Positions 10,918-22,700 of a stretch of 64,000 bases of DNA are shown one piece after another. The stretch spans positions 180,633 through 244,632 of the forward strand of contig JAFJTR010000048.1 of NCBI GenBank assembly GCA_022559985.1. Direction: 5' to 3'. How positions within the stretch are numbered: position 1 is the stretch's first letter; each line of letters opens with the position of its first letter. Under the pieces are notes generated by a model, which saw only the letters and a program-made list of their open reading frames with translations, made no database searches and had not been told where the DNA came from. The translations under genes and the position numbers were made by a program. The DNA comes from Parastagonospora avenae f. sp. tritici 18332-5. Taxonomy: Eukaryota > Ascomycota > Dothideomycetes > Pleosporales > Phaeosphaeriaceae.

Positions 10918-11744
10918 ATGCCACACGTCGAGGTGCTCCCAAACTCGTCCGCCTCGGTGGCACCGGGATGGACCTATGTCGTTGACACCGGCTATGATCC
11001 ATCCAAAGTCGCGATCAATCCCAAAAATAAAAAGCGCGCCGCAGCACAACCTGGCGGTCAGCGCGGCGAGAATGAGCTTTCAGCGAGACAGCAGACGGCT
11101 ATTGCTAGGAGGATAGCGGAGTTGGAGAGGGACAACGATCCGAAGCAAAACATCGCAATACCGGGAAAGCCATGTATGCATGTCGATTGGGATGGGCGTG
11201 AGATTGCTAATACTCCTCTACAGCAATACCGAAGACACAAAACACGCGACGCATAATACAATACCAGCGCCAAATCAAGCACTGGCTCGACGACGAAGAA
11301 GCCCAGCTCGCACAGCACCAGCAAGCGCCCGTACCGCGCGGTGCAACGACTGCTTCACGCAGCAACGCGCAATCTCACCGCCGCCAAAGCACGCTAGCAT
11401 CCATCCCACCTACACCAACAGACGCCACGCCGGGCCCATCGCTACCGCGAACGTCCTCGTTGATGAGTGTAGATAACGGCAATGACGATACGCTACTCTC
11501 GATCGATCGCTCCATGCCTCCGCCGCTGAACCCCGCTGAGCTGGACGCACTTCTTGCTGCTCCACCGTTGTCGTATGCTGCGAGTCATGCTGCGCCGCCA
11601 CCGGCTGGTGGACCGCCGCAGAGGCAGTTCTGTGATAATTGCGGCTACTGGGGGACGATAAAGTGTCGGAAGTGCGGGGCCAGAGTATGTGGATTGGAGT
11701 GTAAAGATGCGCATGAGGCTACGAGGTGCTTGAAATGGGCATGA
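10918..11744 (+). CDS. HIT-type zinc-finger protein, SWR1-complex subunit Vps71-like
   Basis: Two exons (10918-11173, 11224-11744; 50-bp intron) give 258 residues. The N-terminus includes GWTYVVDTGYDP, followed by a charged helical region and a Ser/Pro-rich linker. The C-terminal 40 residues form a zf-HIT module: CDNCGYWGTIKCRKCGARVC, then a further Cys, His and Cys (CKDAHEATRC). This order matches Vps71/Swc6 (ZNHIT1), a subunit of the SWR1 remodeller that deposits histone variant H2A.Z. It is expected to act in the nucleus as a structural subunit rather than an enzyme. The intron removes an in-frame run that would otherwise lose the helical region. Confidence 0.88.
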
Positions 11745-12665
11745 AAAGTTGCGAGATTTTGGATTTGCATGATACCCAATATACATCTTTTTTCATGACC
11801 AGACAACTACAAGCACACAAGCCTCTGCTCAGTACTCAAATTTCCCCCCGACAAGCTTCTCGCTCAACTCACAGTCTCTCAGGCAGCTTTTCTCCTTCAC
11901 AGTCGGTTGTAAATCCCCACTAACATCCCCATTCTCTGAATACGCCCCCCAGTCCTCCCATCAAACGCCGCCACTATATGCGTCGCAGCACACTCATCCC
12001 GTCGTAGATTCCATTTCCCTCACCCACCCAGAAACCCCTAGAATCCTTCTACGGCGACGCAACACCTACATAAAAATATACTTCAGTAGCATAGCATCGC
12101 ACGATACGCTTGATGGCTCTATAGATCTCCGTTACCTGCATGGAGATTCCGCAAAAACCCCAGGTATCACAAATAGTCGCTAACGGCGGTCTTGGCTCAA
12201 AAATCCATGTCTGTTGTGATTATTTTTCTATAAAGCGAGAGCTCCCCAAGGCCGCATGTATTCACTATTATCACGTGCTAAGGATAGCCACCCCCTTTTA
12301 ACGCTTAGCGTTTGTCGGCCGCTCCTACCTACAGGTACATCTTCTGTTGCAGTGTGGAAAATGCAGTCTAATCAAAGTATTGTGTATTGTTGTTGTGTCG
12401 TGTTCTGCTCGTCTGCATCCCAGAACGGACCAGAGCAGGGTCTGTTTACATGACGTATCTATGATACAGCTAAGGTAAGAGATACTCGATAAGTGAGGAA
12501 GTAGCACCAGAACACCAGCACTTGGTCTGCTTCTCCTCATAACCGCAACATCTTCACACAATATCAACCGTAAATTCTCGCAAGGACTCAACCAGTCTAC
12601 TCTCCCTCACACACTCCCTGTACACACTCACCATAGTAGTGACACCGACCTCTACTACACCCACC
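11745..12665. other. Intergenic region
   Basis: No supported gene. The segment is rich in short pyrimidine runs on the plus strand. It should include the 3' end of the Vps71-like gene and the old promoter of the MYND-finger gene. Confidence 0.45.
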
Positions 12666-13326
12666 ATGGCGAACACCATCCAGCCGCAGCTATGTACAGT
12701 GTGCGACAAACCCGAAGCAAGTGCCTGCTCTCGTTGCAAGAGCGCATCCTACTGCTCCACGACCTGCCAAACAGCCGACTGGCCAATCCACCTGGGCACC
12801 GTCTCCTCTGCACCGCCCTCTCTAAATTCGACATGTCCAGCCGTCCCTCCGAGCTTCACATGCTCGCCATCCTCTTCCCCGACAGCACCAACAAGCCCAA
12901 GCTAGTCTGGCTCCCCACCAAATGGATCGACCGACTCGACCCCGAAACCATCTACCAACTACCCGAGACCCAGGCATTCCTTAAAGGTCTCCCAGACATT
13001 GTGCCGATTATGCACAATCCGATCCTAGGCCGAGATGTGTCGGATATCCTGCAGGTGTGCTATCGTGACACGTTTGGCATTGATGGATCGCAGCCGAATA
13101 GGAGCGTTGTACCCATCACGGCCACGAGGCTGAGACAGTGCCATGGTTGGCGCGGGCCTATTTGGCTTATGCGATGGTTGGTTCTTATGTGGATCCGAAT
13201 ACTTGCAAGGATATCAGTATGCATGACTTTCACCGTGTTGTTGATTACATTCGCTCGTACAAGTACAAGCCAACTGAGGCGGAGTTGGAGGAGGAGATTA
13301 CACATGGAGGTGAAATATCAGGTTGA
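12666..13326 (+). pseudogene. MYND-finger protein gene with two frameshifts
   Basis: The ATG at 12666 opens a good MYND finger: CTVCDKPEASACSRC, then YCSTTC, then DWPIH. The expected final H-x3-C is broken because the frame moves after the His codon. Leaving out 8 bases at 12792-12799, flanked by a repeated CACC, gives a regular IHRLLC ending and continues in the frame that carries the rest of the protein (for example SELHMLAILFPDSTNKPKLV). A second change of frame occurs near 13150-13185, where the conserved-looking GWRGPI segment and the following DFHRVVDYI segment are in different frames. No GT-AG intron explains either shift. The gene is therefore probably a recent pseudogene, or the assembly has errors here. 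Intact relatives are fungal MYND proteins of unknown role. Confidence 0.68.
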
Positions 13327-13803
13327 GCTTCGTGACGCATAAAGTCTTTAAAAAATATGCACAAGTGAGCGATGTTGCATTCGAACTCCGGGTAGGAAAA
13401 GCAAATAGCAAAACGGCACAAAAAAATACAACTTAACGGAGGGGATAGTTCCTGCACCAGGGATACTCTGGCTAAAAGTTGTATATGGGAGATTTTGGAA
13501 TAGTAAGATATATATAAATGCTGGCTTTTTGTGTTTAACATGGATCCTTGGGAGCAAACGCGAAACGACTCTTTCACCTCGCCCGCCCACAAGCACACGG
13601 CGCGGGAATCAAGGAGTTTGAGCGGGAGTTTCGCAGCGACGCATATCTGCCATTTCTCTGGTTTCAATCCTCTGGCAGCGGAATGGATGTACAGGACGAG
13701 CATAAAGGAACGTAGGGACAGATTTGGTAATCCACACAACTTCAAGATCTTTCGGATTCACAACAAACTACTACTTTCCCACACAACGCTGAATACCACC
13801 AGC
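13327..13803. other. Intergenic region
   Basis: It lies between the MYND pseudogene and the 3' end of the P450 gene. It is A/T-richer than its surroundings, and no gene is seen. Confidence 0.45.
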
Positions 13804-15727
13804 CTACGCCTTGTACCTCGGCTTCAACCTAACATCCAGCTTCCCCACATTCGTCGTGAAGCAATCCCTACTCTTCTCCAAAATCTCCCTCCCATCCTCC
13901 CCCTCCGCAAACTCCACCTCAAACAACCTGATCAAATTCGCCGTCACGCTGCGCAACTCCATCATGGCGAGTTTCTGGCCGACGCAGTTGTACACGCCTG
14001 TGTTGAAGGGCATGAATGCGCGCTTCTCGATGACGGCTTCGGGTTGCTCGTCGGTCCAGCGCTCGGGGAGGAAGGTTAGGGGTTGGGAGAAGTAGCGCGG
14101 GTCCCGCTGGATGCAGTGGATGGGCATCCAGATTATGATGTTACCGGGGATGTAGGTACCGCTGGGGAGGGTGATGCCTTCGGGTGGGGTTTCGCGTTGG
14201 ACGCCGGAGGGGACCTGTTTGATGTTAGTGATGTGAGGTTGGAGTGATTGGTTTACGATATGAGACGCACGGCAGGATGTAAACGAAGAGCCTCGTTGAT
14301 GACGCCGTCGAGGAAAGCGCAGTTGGCCACGTCTTCAACGTCGAGGAAGGATTTGGACGGTGCGATGGCATCGATTTCCTTGCGCAACTTGGCTTGGATC
14401 TTGGGCTGCTTACAGAGTTCGTAAGCGATCCAGGCGAGTGTTGCCGCGGTAGTGTCACTATGCCCAGTAGTCAGTGTACGATCTAAGAGTGCACCGATGT
14501 TGGAGGACGTGCCTTCCAGCGACGACCAACAAGCGCGAATCCGCGTTCAGTTCTGGCGATACTTTCGTGGCGTTTGGGTCAAGGAGCCAAGTGAAGATGT
14601 CATTCTCCTTGGGCGTAATCTTGCGAATAGTCAGCCTAATTCAATCTATAAATAAGAGATTCTCACCTTTGCCCTCTCGTCCATAACTTTAGATGTCCAA
14701 TCAATGTGGTCAAGGAGTGCCTTTGCTCCAGCTGCAGTGCGGGTAGCCAAGTTGAGACCCCAATTGATGTGTCCGAAGATGCTGAGCGGCGACATGCTCT
14801 CGTGAAGGAGCTTGATCATTTCGTCCTCTTCGCCTTTCTCGACCATACCAAAAGACCGACTGAAGCCAACATCGCCCATAACATCAAAGCTGTAAAAGTT
14901 TGCCCAGTTCGTAAATCGTACCGAAGGGTTCTTCGCCTGCTCTTTCAGCTGTGACATTAGGGCTAACGCATGTCTGTTCAGGCGAGGCTCGTATTCGCGG
15001 AGTGCCTTTGCGTTGAATGCGTGGTCCCAAGCCTTGCGTCTGCGTTTATGCTCGTCCTTGTCGCGTGTAGTCTGTGTTGATGTGCCGCCAATATGCGAAG
15101 AGCCCTGTGGAACGAGATTAGTGAAGTCTCATGAGCCATCGTAGTACTACTTACAGAGTACCATGGGCCTTTGCGGCACCTCGACATTGGGCCGTGGATG
15201 AGCGGAATCGCATCTGTGCAGTAGACTGTTACTTCGCGTGGGCCGGTCCGAATCACATCAGTCTTGTATGTCTTGTGCAGGTCTTCACTCTTCTTATAGT
15301 ATTGATAGTCCGGGAGCACGCCTGCAAAAATGCTGTAAAACTTGGAAATTCGTGCGAGAAATGGACCCGGAATCTATACAAAAGGTCAGTGAGAGGAATA
15401 CCAAGTCGGTTTGGGGGTACTGATACGAACATTTCGCAGACGGTGGAAGAACGCTCGGTGAATCAAGATGCTTGCCATCAAGACCCCGAAGTACACAGCT
15501 GCAGAAGCCGCGCTGGCCTTCGCAGCAGCAACAATGCCGTGGGATCTCGGATTGTAGGCATACTCGGACACTGCCAACCCACTAAACCCAACTGTCCAGA
15601 TACCTAAGAAGATGTGAAACGAATTGTCCCATTCGCCATTGTGAAGTACATAGTGGGTCGCGAGTGCGAGCAAAGCAGCGGCTGGCTTACTTCGTGCAAG
15701 CTGAACCATGTGGGCATATTTTGCCAT
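13804..15727 (-). CDS. Cytochrome P450 monooxygenase
   Basis: Six exons (15727-15431, 15373-15155, 15104-14667, 14619-14513, 14457-14271, 14214-13804) give 552 residues. Three hydrophobic helices fill the first 90 residues, followed by the proline hinge NIPGPF. Landmarks are the I-helix AGSDTT (352-357), the K-helix ExxR (E409, R412), the PERW segment and the haem loop FNTGVYNCVG with Cys493 as iron ligand. The usual Arg of FxxGxRxC is Tyr here, which also occurs in several fungal P450 families of the benzoate/tryprostatin-hydroxylase type. It is expected to be ER-bound and dependent on a P450 reductase; the substrate is unknown. Intron 4 is GC-AG (see separate entry). No other secondary-metabolism gene is adjacent, so a cluster role is not supported. 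Confidence 0.9.
14458..14512 (-). other. GC-AG intron inside the P450 gene
   Basis: On the minus strand the exon ends GGAAG and the intron begins GCACGT and ends GGGCATAG, with a CTGAC-like branch site. Removing it restores the invariant AGSDTT helix motif. The nearest GT downstream of the exon would bring a TGA in frame. The donor therefore uses GC, the known minor class of U2 introns. Confidence 0.75.
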
Positions 15728-17065
15728 CTTTCGAATTGTTGTGCTTTTCTTGTTTGCGAGTGAAGAAATGGAGTGAAGGGTCGGCAGTTTGGTCTTCAGA
15801 CCCACTTTCGATAGTCGCGAAGCGCCAATCCTCCGTATACAATCGTTTCAGAATCGCCCAGGAATCGGGTCGCTGTCCTCAACTGCGCCAATTGCAGCAA
15901 TGCGGGAAGAAGTCCTTTCTTGATTTTCGTGATATGTAATGAAGTTGCTTTTAAAGAGGAAGCAATCGATAGACGATCATTGACGTGTAGAATCTCCACC
16001 TGTCAATTCCGCCGTGCCCGCTTGCCACGCTCCCGATGAGTGAATATGCTTCTTCAAGACAATCTATGAGGTTGCCTCAGTTAATTGTTAGTCCTAAATA
16101 AACCATGACCTGTAGATTAGGAAACGCTTGTACATACGGAATAGACTGCTACATTTCAGTTGAAATGCAGCTGAAAGTTTGATAGTTATGGATTTTGGAC
16201 TGTCGTTTATGTGAAGCCAGTGCAACAGAGATGTTCCGAAGACGTCCTTCGTAGGACCAGAAGTATTAGCGTTCGGTTATATGCTAGTCATCTCCTGGCG
16301 CATAGCCTAGTAACTGTACCACGTTCCTTCACGGGACGGGCAATAGCTTCAAACCAGCCATGAGATGAGGGGTATACCCGAGGTGTACAACAGCAAAAGA
16401 AGGGCCGTAGAAGCTGCGATACGGAGCACTCAACCCGACCTAAAAGATTGGCGTTGATATAGTCCAATGCACTAGTTCGCATACTAATTTTGGCATGACA
16501 GGCGGGGTTTCACACGGCGGAGAGATGCTCACTGTTGATGACATACTAAGTACCGGCTGACTCGGAAGAGTCAGAAGATGCCGACCTTATTGAACATGGG
16601 AGACGTGATGATTGCCGTACACGTGTCTTCTCATGTGTGATATAGGTGTGTGATGGCCGGGTACTCGTTGCGCATACTTCCGCAAAGTGTCAAGGACGCT
16701 ATCCGATGGCTTCACATCGTCTTATAATCCTTAGTGCTTTGATCATCGAATATAATGCGGGGTAGCCGTGAGTGTAGGGAATAATGAACTCCAGTCGGAG
16801 TCTGTCCCGTTTCTGTTCGATCGCTCATTTCAAGACATTGAGTATCAGGAGACCTGGATCGAGGCTCTTTTGGAGAGAGTGCTTGCGCATATGCAGATAC
16901 AAACAGCGACAAGATTTGGTTGGCTTTCTCGGAATTCGGTGACCAAAGGTACCTGACTCGTGACACATGGTCTTTCCCGCTATTTGACGAAGCTTTCGAC
17001 CCAGCACGGGTGCTTCAAAGTGCGTCACATTTGCCAATGCACATGTTGTGCAACAGCTGGGCGAG
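15728..17065. other. Intergenic region, 1.3 kb
   Basis: No gene or RNA was recognised. It contains the P450 promoter at its left end and the 3' flank of the DUF7730-like gene at its right end. Confidence 0.45.
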
Positions 17066-18301
17066 CTACGTACACCTCAGTGTGCAACGACACACATACG
17101 CATCTGTAAATATATCGAGCATCCACTGCAGATGACGCGGCAGCTCGGGAGCTTGGGTCATCTCATTCTTGCCACATTCTTCTTGTGCTACATTTCGGAT
17201 CTCTTCACCATCCAGTACGACATGGTCCCGTGACACGAGGAAAGTACCCTTTTCAGATTTGTGAAACGCGGTGATTCTTATTGGAAGATGGGTCCGTTCG
17301 GCTTTCCTTGCTAAGGAGTGTCGTTGTATCTTCCATGCCATATAAGCCATCCGCCGAATATGTGCTCGACTAAAGACCCAGTGTATCTCGACAGATTCAA
17401 GCCCTTCAAGCTTGAGTAACGGTTCCAGCCAGAGTATCTCGAGCGCTGCGCTGTTTAGATTCTCGTTCTCCCAGGTGATGGTTTCTTGCAGGCTGGTCAC
17501 TCTCTGCGAGCCTCGGCTACCCCAAGTCTCCACGGACAAGTACAATTTTCGAAGCTGTATCCTCGGCGTAGAGAGTAATGTGCAAAGCTCCGTGAAATAG
17601 TGATATGCATATTGCAGTACAAGGGAGTCCGTAGAGCGAAGTATCGTCGGGTAGTGCGCCTGCGCGGTCCCCCGCATGTTGCTGTCTTCCATAAGCGCCA
17701 GTTCGACTGATTTCACCATTCGAAGCGATGCCGCGGGCCTGTCACACAGGAATGCAAACGCAGTCGGGACGCGGAAATCTTGTGTAAAGCTGAAGATGTT
17801 GTTGCTATAGAAAATCTTGCTGGCTTCGGCGTACACTTGCTTGCTTACCTGCAGAAGGCAGAGGCTAAAACCGCCCAAAGAAGCAAGTTCCGGTTCTTTG
17901 CTGATCTGGTAAGTCATACGGACAGTTTTTGGCGCAGTGTGGTCATTGTTTGGATTTTCCAGGTCCATGTCGAACGCCGGGATTTGCCAAAGTCGACGAT
18001 AGGCTCGTGGGGCTCTCAATGGCGAGACCGTGCAATATTCCGGTTCTTCCGAGCCTTGTGGAAAACGGGTGTTTGTTATTGCGCATTCAATGGGTATTGT
18101 ATCGCGCACGAGTATGAGCTCGTAAACACAGTCGCGTATTTCGCGAGGTAGGTCGAGAAACCTGGTAAACTGTTCTTGGCCATGTTCAGCCATTTTCTGG
18201 ATCAGCGGTTTGGAAATGCGAAGACAACTCGGGGACGGGCGATGACGATCAGCAAAGGAAGCGATTGCATGAAGAACAGATGGAACAGCTCTTGAGGTCA
18301 T
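17066..18301 (-). CDS. DUF7730-like / F-box-like fungal protein
   Basis: An intronless gene for 411 residues. The segment FLDLPREIRDCVYELIL (near residue 48) is the hallmark opening helix of a large family of fungal proteins annotated as DUF7730 or F-box-like. It is followed by LLQVSKQVYAEASKIFYSNN, where the family normally has its second conserved block. The rest is a helical and leucine-rich region without catalytic motifs. The molecular role of the family is unknown, and the resemblance of the first helix to an F-box is only suggestive. Two starts are possible: the ATG at 18301, or an internal Met just before AEHGQEQFTRFL. The internal one would place the conserved helix nearer the N-terminus, as in many relatives. 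Confidence 0.78.
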   Translation of the reverse strand: MTSRAVPSVLHAIASFADRHRPSPSCLRISKPLIQKMAEHGQEQFTRFLDLPREIRDCVYELILVRDTIPIECAITNTRFPQGSEEPEYCTVSPLRAPRAYRRLWQIPAFDMDLENPNNDHTAPKTVRMTYQISKEPELASLGGFSLCLLQVSKQVYAEASKIFYSNNIFSFTQDFRVPTAFAFLCDRPAASLRMVKSVELALMEDSNMRGTAQAHYPTILRSTDSLVLQYAYHYFTELCTLLSTPRIQLRKLYLSVETWGSRGSQRVTSLQETITWENENLNSAALEILWLEPLLKLEGLESVEIHWVFSRAHIRRMAYMAWKIQRHSLARKAERTHLPIRITAFHKSEKGTFLVSRDHVVLDGEEIRNVAQEECGKNEMTQAPELPRHLQWMLDIFTDAYVCRCTLRCT

Positions 18302-19051
18302 GGCAGCCCAACTAGCGCCTTCTGCCCCTCACACCTTCCCTTGCACTGTATAGATTCAGGGTTCACACATCACAACAGTTAGCAAGCGCCAGGGCATGCA
18401 AAATTCCTGTCCGCCTCTACCCAACGAGAAGATTTCAGCTATAGGCTTCTTTAGAAACGTATGCGCGCGCTCTCGAAGACTTCTAGATCATGTCGCGCAT
18501 GTGCAGAGTGGACATGAATTCGCCGCTGCATGGTGGCAGCAGATGTAGGCTTATCCGATGAGGATTACTGGGACTCAGTGAACTTCTTGTCTTATTCGTT
18601 CAATGAGCAATGTTGCACATCTCAGCCTTGTGCCTCTGTTGCTTGCATGCTTCTCATCCGGTGATTACATGGGGGCCGGATGCCATTCCAATATACATTG
18701 TCAAATGACGGGTATGTACCGGGCAGTGTCGCATTATGTCTTCGTCGGGTACATTGGCAAGCTCGAGCTGTGCCGGGCGCTCAGCTGCGGTAGATTTTGG
18801 AACCAATCGTCGGGCCGGGTGCGACCTTTTTGTCTATGGCAATATCCTTCGTAGGTTGTAGTCTATGAGATGTACTGGTCGTCGCAGCTGTTCCGTCGCC
18901 TATCTCATGGGCGATATCCTTCGGCCCTTCAGTGACCCAGCTCTCTCAAATTATGCTATGTATAGCCAGCACTTCTGATTCAGAGCAATATTCTGCCTCA
19001 GGGAGAAACCTCGTGTACATGAAATGTTCACACGCGGCTGAGCCATGGTCT
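18302..19051. other. Intergenic region
   Basis: No gene was seen between the DUF7730-like gene and the PPxY gene. It contains the promoter of the former. No repeat was recognised. Confidence 0.45.
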
Positions 19052-19469
19052 TCATCCAAAACGTCCGGGACCTTCAGGAAATCCATCCGGTCGCTGAGGC
19101 GTATTGATGATTCTCCAGAATGCATAAGTGATGCTAACAAAGACAAAGACGACCAGCGCCTGTCCTATCCATTCTGGGAGAGACCTATCTGGGTCTTCCA
19201 GATCGCTGCTAGCTATCGAGGATTGGTCTGGGAAGGTGGTACCGTACCCGGGAGGCGCGCCTGCGAGGAGAGGCGCAGAGGATGAGTTGGTGGCATCGTC
19301 GTATGAGGGAGGAGGGTAATCTGGCGGTGGAGAGTTATGAATATCATGGTTGTGGTTGTGGTGATGGTGGGTGTCTATTGCGGGAGGAGCTTGAGCTTCG
19401 ACCTGTAGACTGTTAGCTTCATGCACGTGACGCCTATGCGTATGGTCGTACTGTCGCATGATGTTGCAT
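19052..19469 (-). CDS. Small membrane protein with three PPxY motifs
   Basis: Two exons are inferred: 19469-19452 (only six codons) and 19402-19052, with a 49-bp intron that has a GCTAAC branch site and CTACAG acceptor. The product has 122 residues. It starts with a His/Asn-rich stretch, then PPDY (32-35), PPSY (37-40) and PPGY (56-59), a dileucine, and one transmembrane helix at about 84-106 with a short tail. PPxY motifs bind WW domains of Nedd4/Rsp5-type ubiquitin ligases, and single-pass PPxY proteins in yeast act as ligase adaptors on endosomes and vacuoles. Such a role is inferred only. It is divergent from dopA, with 269 bp between starts. If the intron were retained, an alternative reading from an ATG inside it would also be open. 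Confidence 0.6.
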
Positions 19470-19738
19470 AGCTTCGAAGATAGTAAAGACGTTGATGTGG
19501 AGGTGAACGTGAAGCTCGCGTGGCCGTGATTCCCTTACGATGACGACGCGGGTCGCGCTTGGGCCGCAGACCCTTGTTTTACCGTCGCATCGCATTCGTG
19601 TTCCTTTGCGGAGCCAAGTGTATACATGTCTCTCCCACGCGCAGGCAGCAAGAAGTAAAGCGACGACCGTTCTCCTGAACAGAATGTCCACTACGCTTCC
19701 ACTCATATACAGACATTTCATAGCCTGCCAAATACAGC

Positions 19739-22700
19739 ATGTCGGCTGATCCCACTGCTAACCTGCAGCTCTTCTCTCCACCAGCATCTGGTCGTTCGAG
19801 TCCAGCACCGCGAGCTTCACGCAATGCTGCCGAGGAACGTAAGCTTACTGTAGATCATGTGAAAGGGACAATCGTAGCTGATCAAGCCCAATAGCCCTCT
19901 ACAAAAAAGACAAAAACTTCCGACGCTATGCTGCTGGTGTCGAGCGCGCGCTTGCCCTCTGGGACACTGCCCAGCAGGAATGGGCCGACTACATATCGTT
20001 CCTGGGAAGGCTGTTGAAGGTCAGAAGATCATGTGATAATCCTTCTCTGTCCCACTGCTCATGCTGTTCCCTACCAGGCTCTTCAAGCGCATCCCGCCGA
20101 AATCCTAGTGATCCCACATAGCGAAACAGTCGCATTGCGATTAGCGCAGTGCCTCAATCCAGCTTTGCCTTCGGGCGTCCACCAAAAAGCTCTCGATGTG
20201 TATGCCTACATATTCGCGACCATTGGAGTATGCCCTTGTCCCACCACGTAGCTCTCACATGTTGACTGGTCCAGAAAGATGCCCTCGCTCGCGACCTCAG
20301 CATCTACTTCCCCGGCCTCGCCTCTGTGCCATCCTTCGCCTCGCTCTCCGTTCGACCGTTGTTTCTGTCTGTGTTCGAAACCCACATCCTGAAGCTAGAT
20401 GCTCCAGCACTTCGACCCGCACTGAAAGCTATAATCCTATCCCTCTTGCCGGGTTTGGAGGATGAGACGAGCGAGGATTTTGAGCGCATGTTCTCTGCGT
20501 TGGACAAGTTGCGCACAGCAATCGAAGGCCCTGCAGAGGAAGTCAAAAGTAGCGGCTCGTCGCACTTCTGGCAATGCTTCTTCCTCGCAGCCATCACCAA
20601 CGCTTCACGGAGACAGGGAGCGCTTGCCTTTCTTATTCGTCGCCTGCCCAAGTTCGGCGTTCCTGCGCGCCGCTCTTCGAACCAATCTGAGCCGGCTGCG
20701 CCTTCAATTAGTCTGTCCGGAGAAGCGGAAGCTGCTATCTCTCCAGAACCAGGCCTCTTGATCCGGTGCTTCGAGTCTGGTCTTGCAGACCCACAACTCC
20801 TCATACAGCGTGGCTTTCTCGACCTACTGGTCAGCCATCTCCCTCTTGACTCTCCGGTCTTGCAAGATCGCGTAGGCAAAGGAGATCTTGAGAGGTTGGT
20901 GATGGCCGCTGCTGGTGTTGTGTCAAGAAGGGACATGAGCCTCAATCGCAGGTTGTGGGCATGGTTCCTTGGCCCAGAGCCGACAGCATCTGAAGGAAGT
21001 GAGGATGCTATCACACCGACTCAAGATAAGCACCATGATGCATCGGACCCTGCAGCGCAACACGCGGCCTTCTTCTCGCGCTATGGCCTTGAGGCGCTGA
21101 CTAGCAGCGTTTTGAAGATGATCAAGCGCCCGAGCAAATCTCCCGCAGAACGAGCACGCCCTTTCCGTATATGCCTTTCTCTTATGGATCGCTGGGAAGT
21201 GGGCGGACTTATCGTGCCAGACATCTTCTTGCCGGCGCTGCAAAGCGTGCAGTCATACTGTGAAAGCGCCTCGAAAGAGCAAGCCGACGAGGTTATGAGA
21301 AGCGCTAGTGCGTTCTTCGATGGCGTTGATAGCGGTCTGATTTGGGGTAAGTTGATTTACATGGTCACTTCGGCCCTGGACACGAAGAACACGAGCCGTG
21401 AAGAGGCGCTTAGCCGGGCAAAGCTGGCAAAATTCGTTATGGCACGATTCAACCTCAAAGAAGAGGACATGCTCCTTCATCACATGCCTCTAATGATACT
21501 ATCAACGCTCGCCTCACTTAATGAAGCATGTGCGGATCCCAGCAAGCCCTCACCCGCTCCGGAAGTCGTCGAGATCGCATACGAGATCGCAGAGTCACTT
21601 ATCCATATTGTACCAAATCGAACCTTGCGGAGCGATCATGCCACTGATCTCCAACTGACACAGGCGTCTGCTATACCGAGAGCCAAGGTATTTCAGCGCC
21701 TCAGGGATTTCTACGAAGAATCACAGGGCAGCCTCGACGCGGCTGATCTCCCTTTTACAGCGATCGAACTGGGCCAGCATATCCTGCGGGAGGCTGCGCG
21801 CATGTTTGTACTGTGCGCCCAGTGTAAAACTTCATTCTCTTCGCTAGAAGTCTCTGCAAAAGTGCTCGCCAGTGTCGTCTCTAAGGCGCAGTATCGAAGA
21901 GCTTTAGACGAGCATCATCTTGTTGATGTGTTCCAAACCATCCTCGCATGGCAGGCTGAAGAAGTTCTGGGACTGACGTTCTCCCATCTTAGTGCACTTA
22001 CAACCGTAGTCACTGCCCTACAGACGTCGCAGCCGTCGATGCCATACATACCTGCCCCTCTGACTTCGGAAGTGGTTCATCCTCTTGTTACCGGGCTCTG
22101 GCAGTATCTGTCTCCAACAAGGCCCAAGTACCATGTTGAAGCAACACGATGCCTACTTCAACTGCACACAATCTCGCCAGCCAGCCGCATGGTGGAAGCT
22201 TGCCTAGCATCTACTATCGAAGCGCAGCTTTCGCAAAAGTCTTCGAGCCCTCGAACCAATGATTCTAGTCGGCACTTTGCCACACTTTGGACACACATCT
22301 TGTACGAGTTCAATGTACAAACAGAGAAACGTGGCAGCATAGCTCGTCGACCGAGTGGTCAGAATGTTGTAGCGACAGCCATTGCATCTGGAGATTACCA
22401 TGCTATTTTGACAAGGCCGCTTCTTCTGCTTTTGGACAACCTGGAAGAAGAACGTACCGAGTCATCGGTATTCATGAAGACTTGGCTACAGGACTTACCA
22501 AGTCTAATACGAATCTTCGATATTCTGATCCTTCATATTCAGTCGTTACAATCGATAACGACGACCGAAGGCCTGGCCCCGAACAATGTGCCAACCAGAA
22601 CACGCAGTCAACCACGAGGAGATGACAGCAAGGTTTGCCTATATTACCTCCGGCATATCTACAACATCTTGAAAAGGCCATCTCACTTCACATGGGTGAC

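Noticed and set aside
12785..12890. An intron explaining the frame change in the MYND gene
   Set aside because: The only GT-AG pair available leads into a frame without the conserved sequence; the 8-base difference is too short for an intron.
13804..15727. A secondary-metabolite cluster around the P450
   Set aside because: Neighbours are a MYND pseudogene and a DUF7730-like gene; there is no synthase or transporter.
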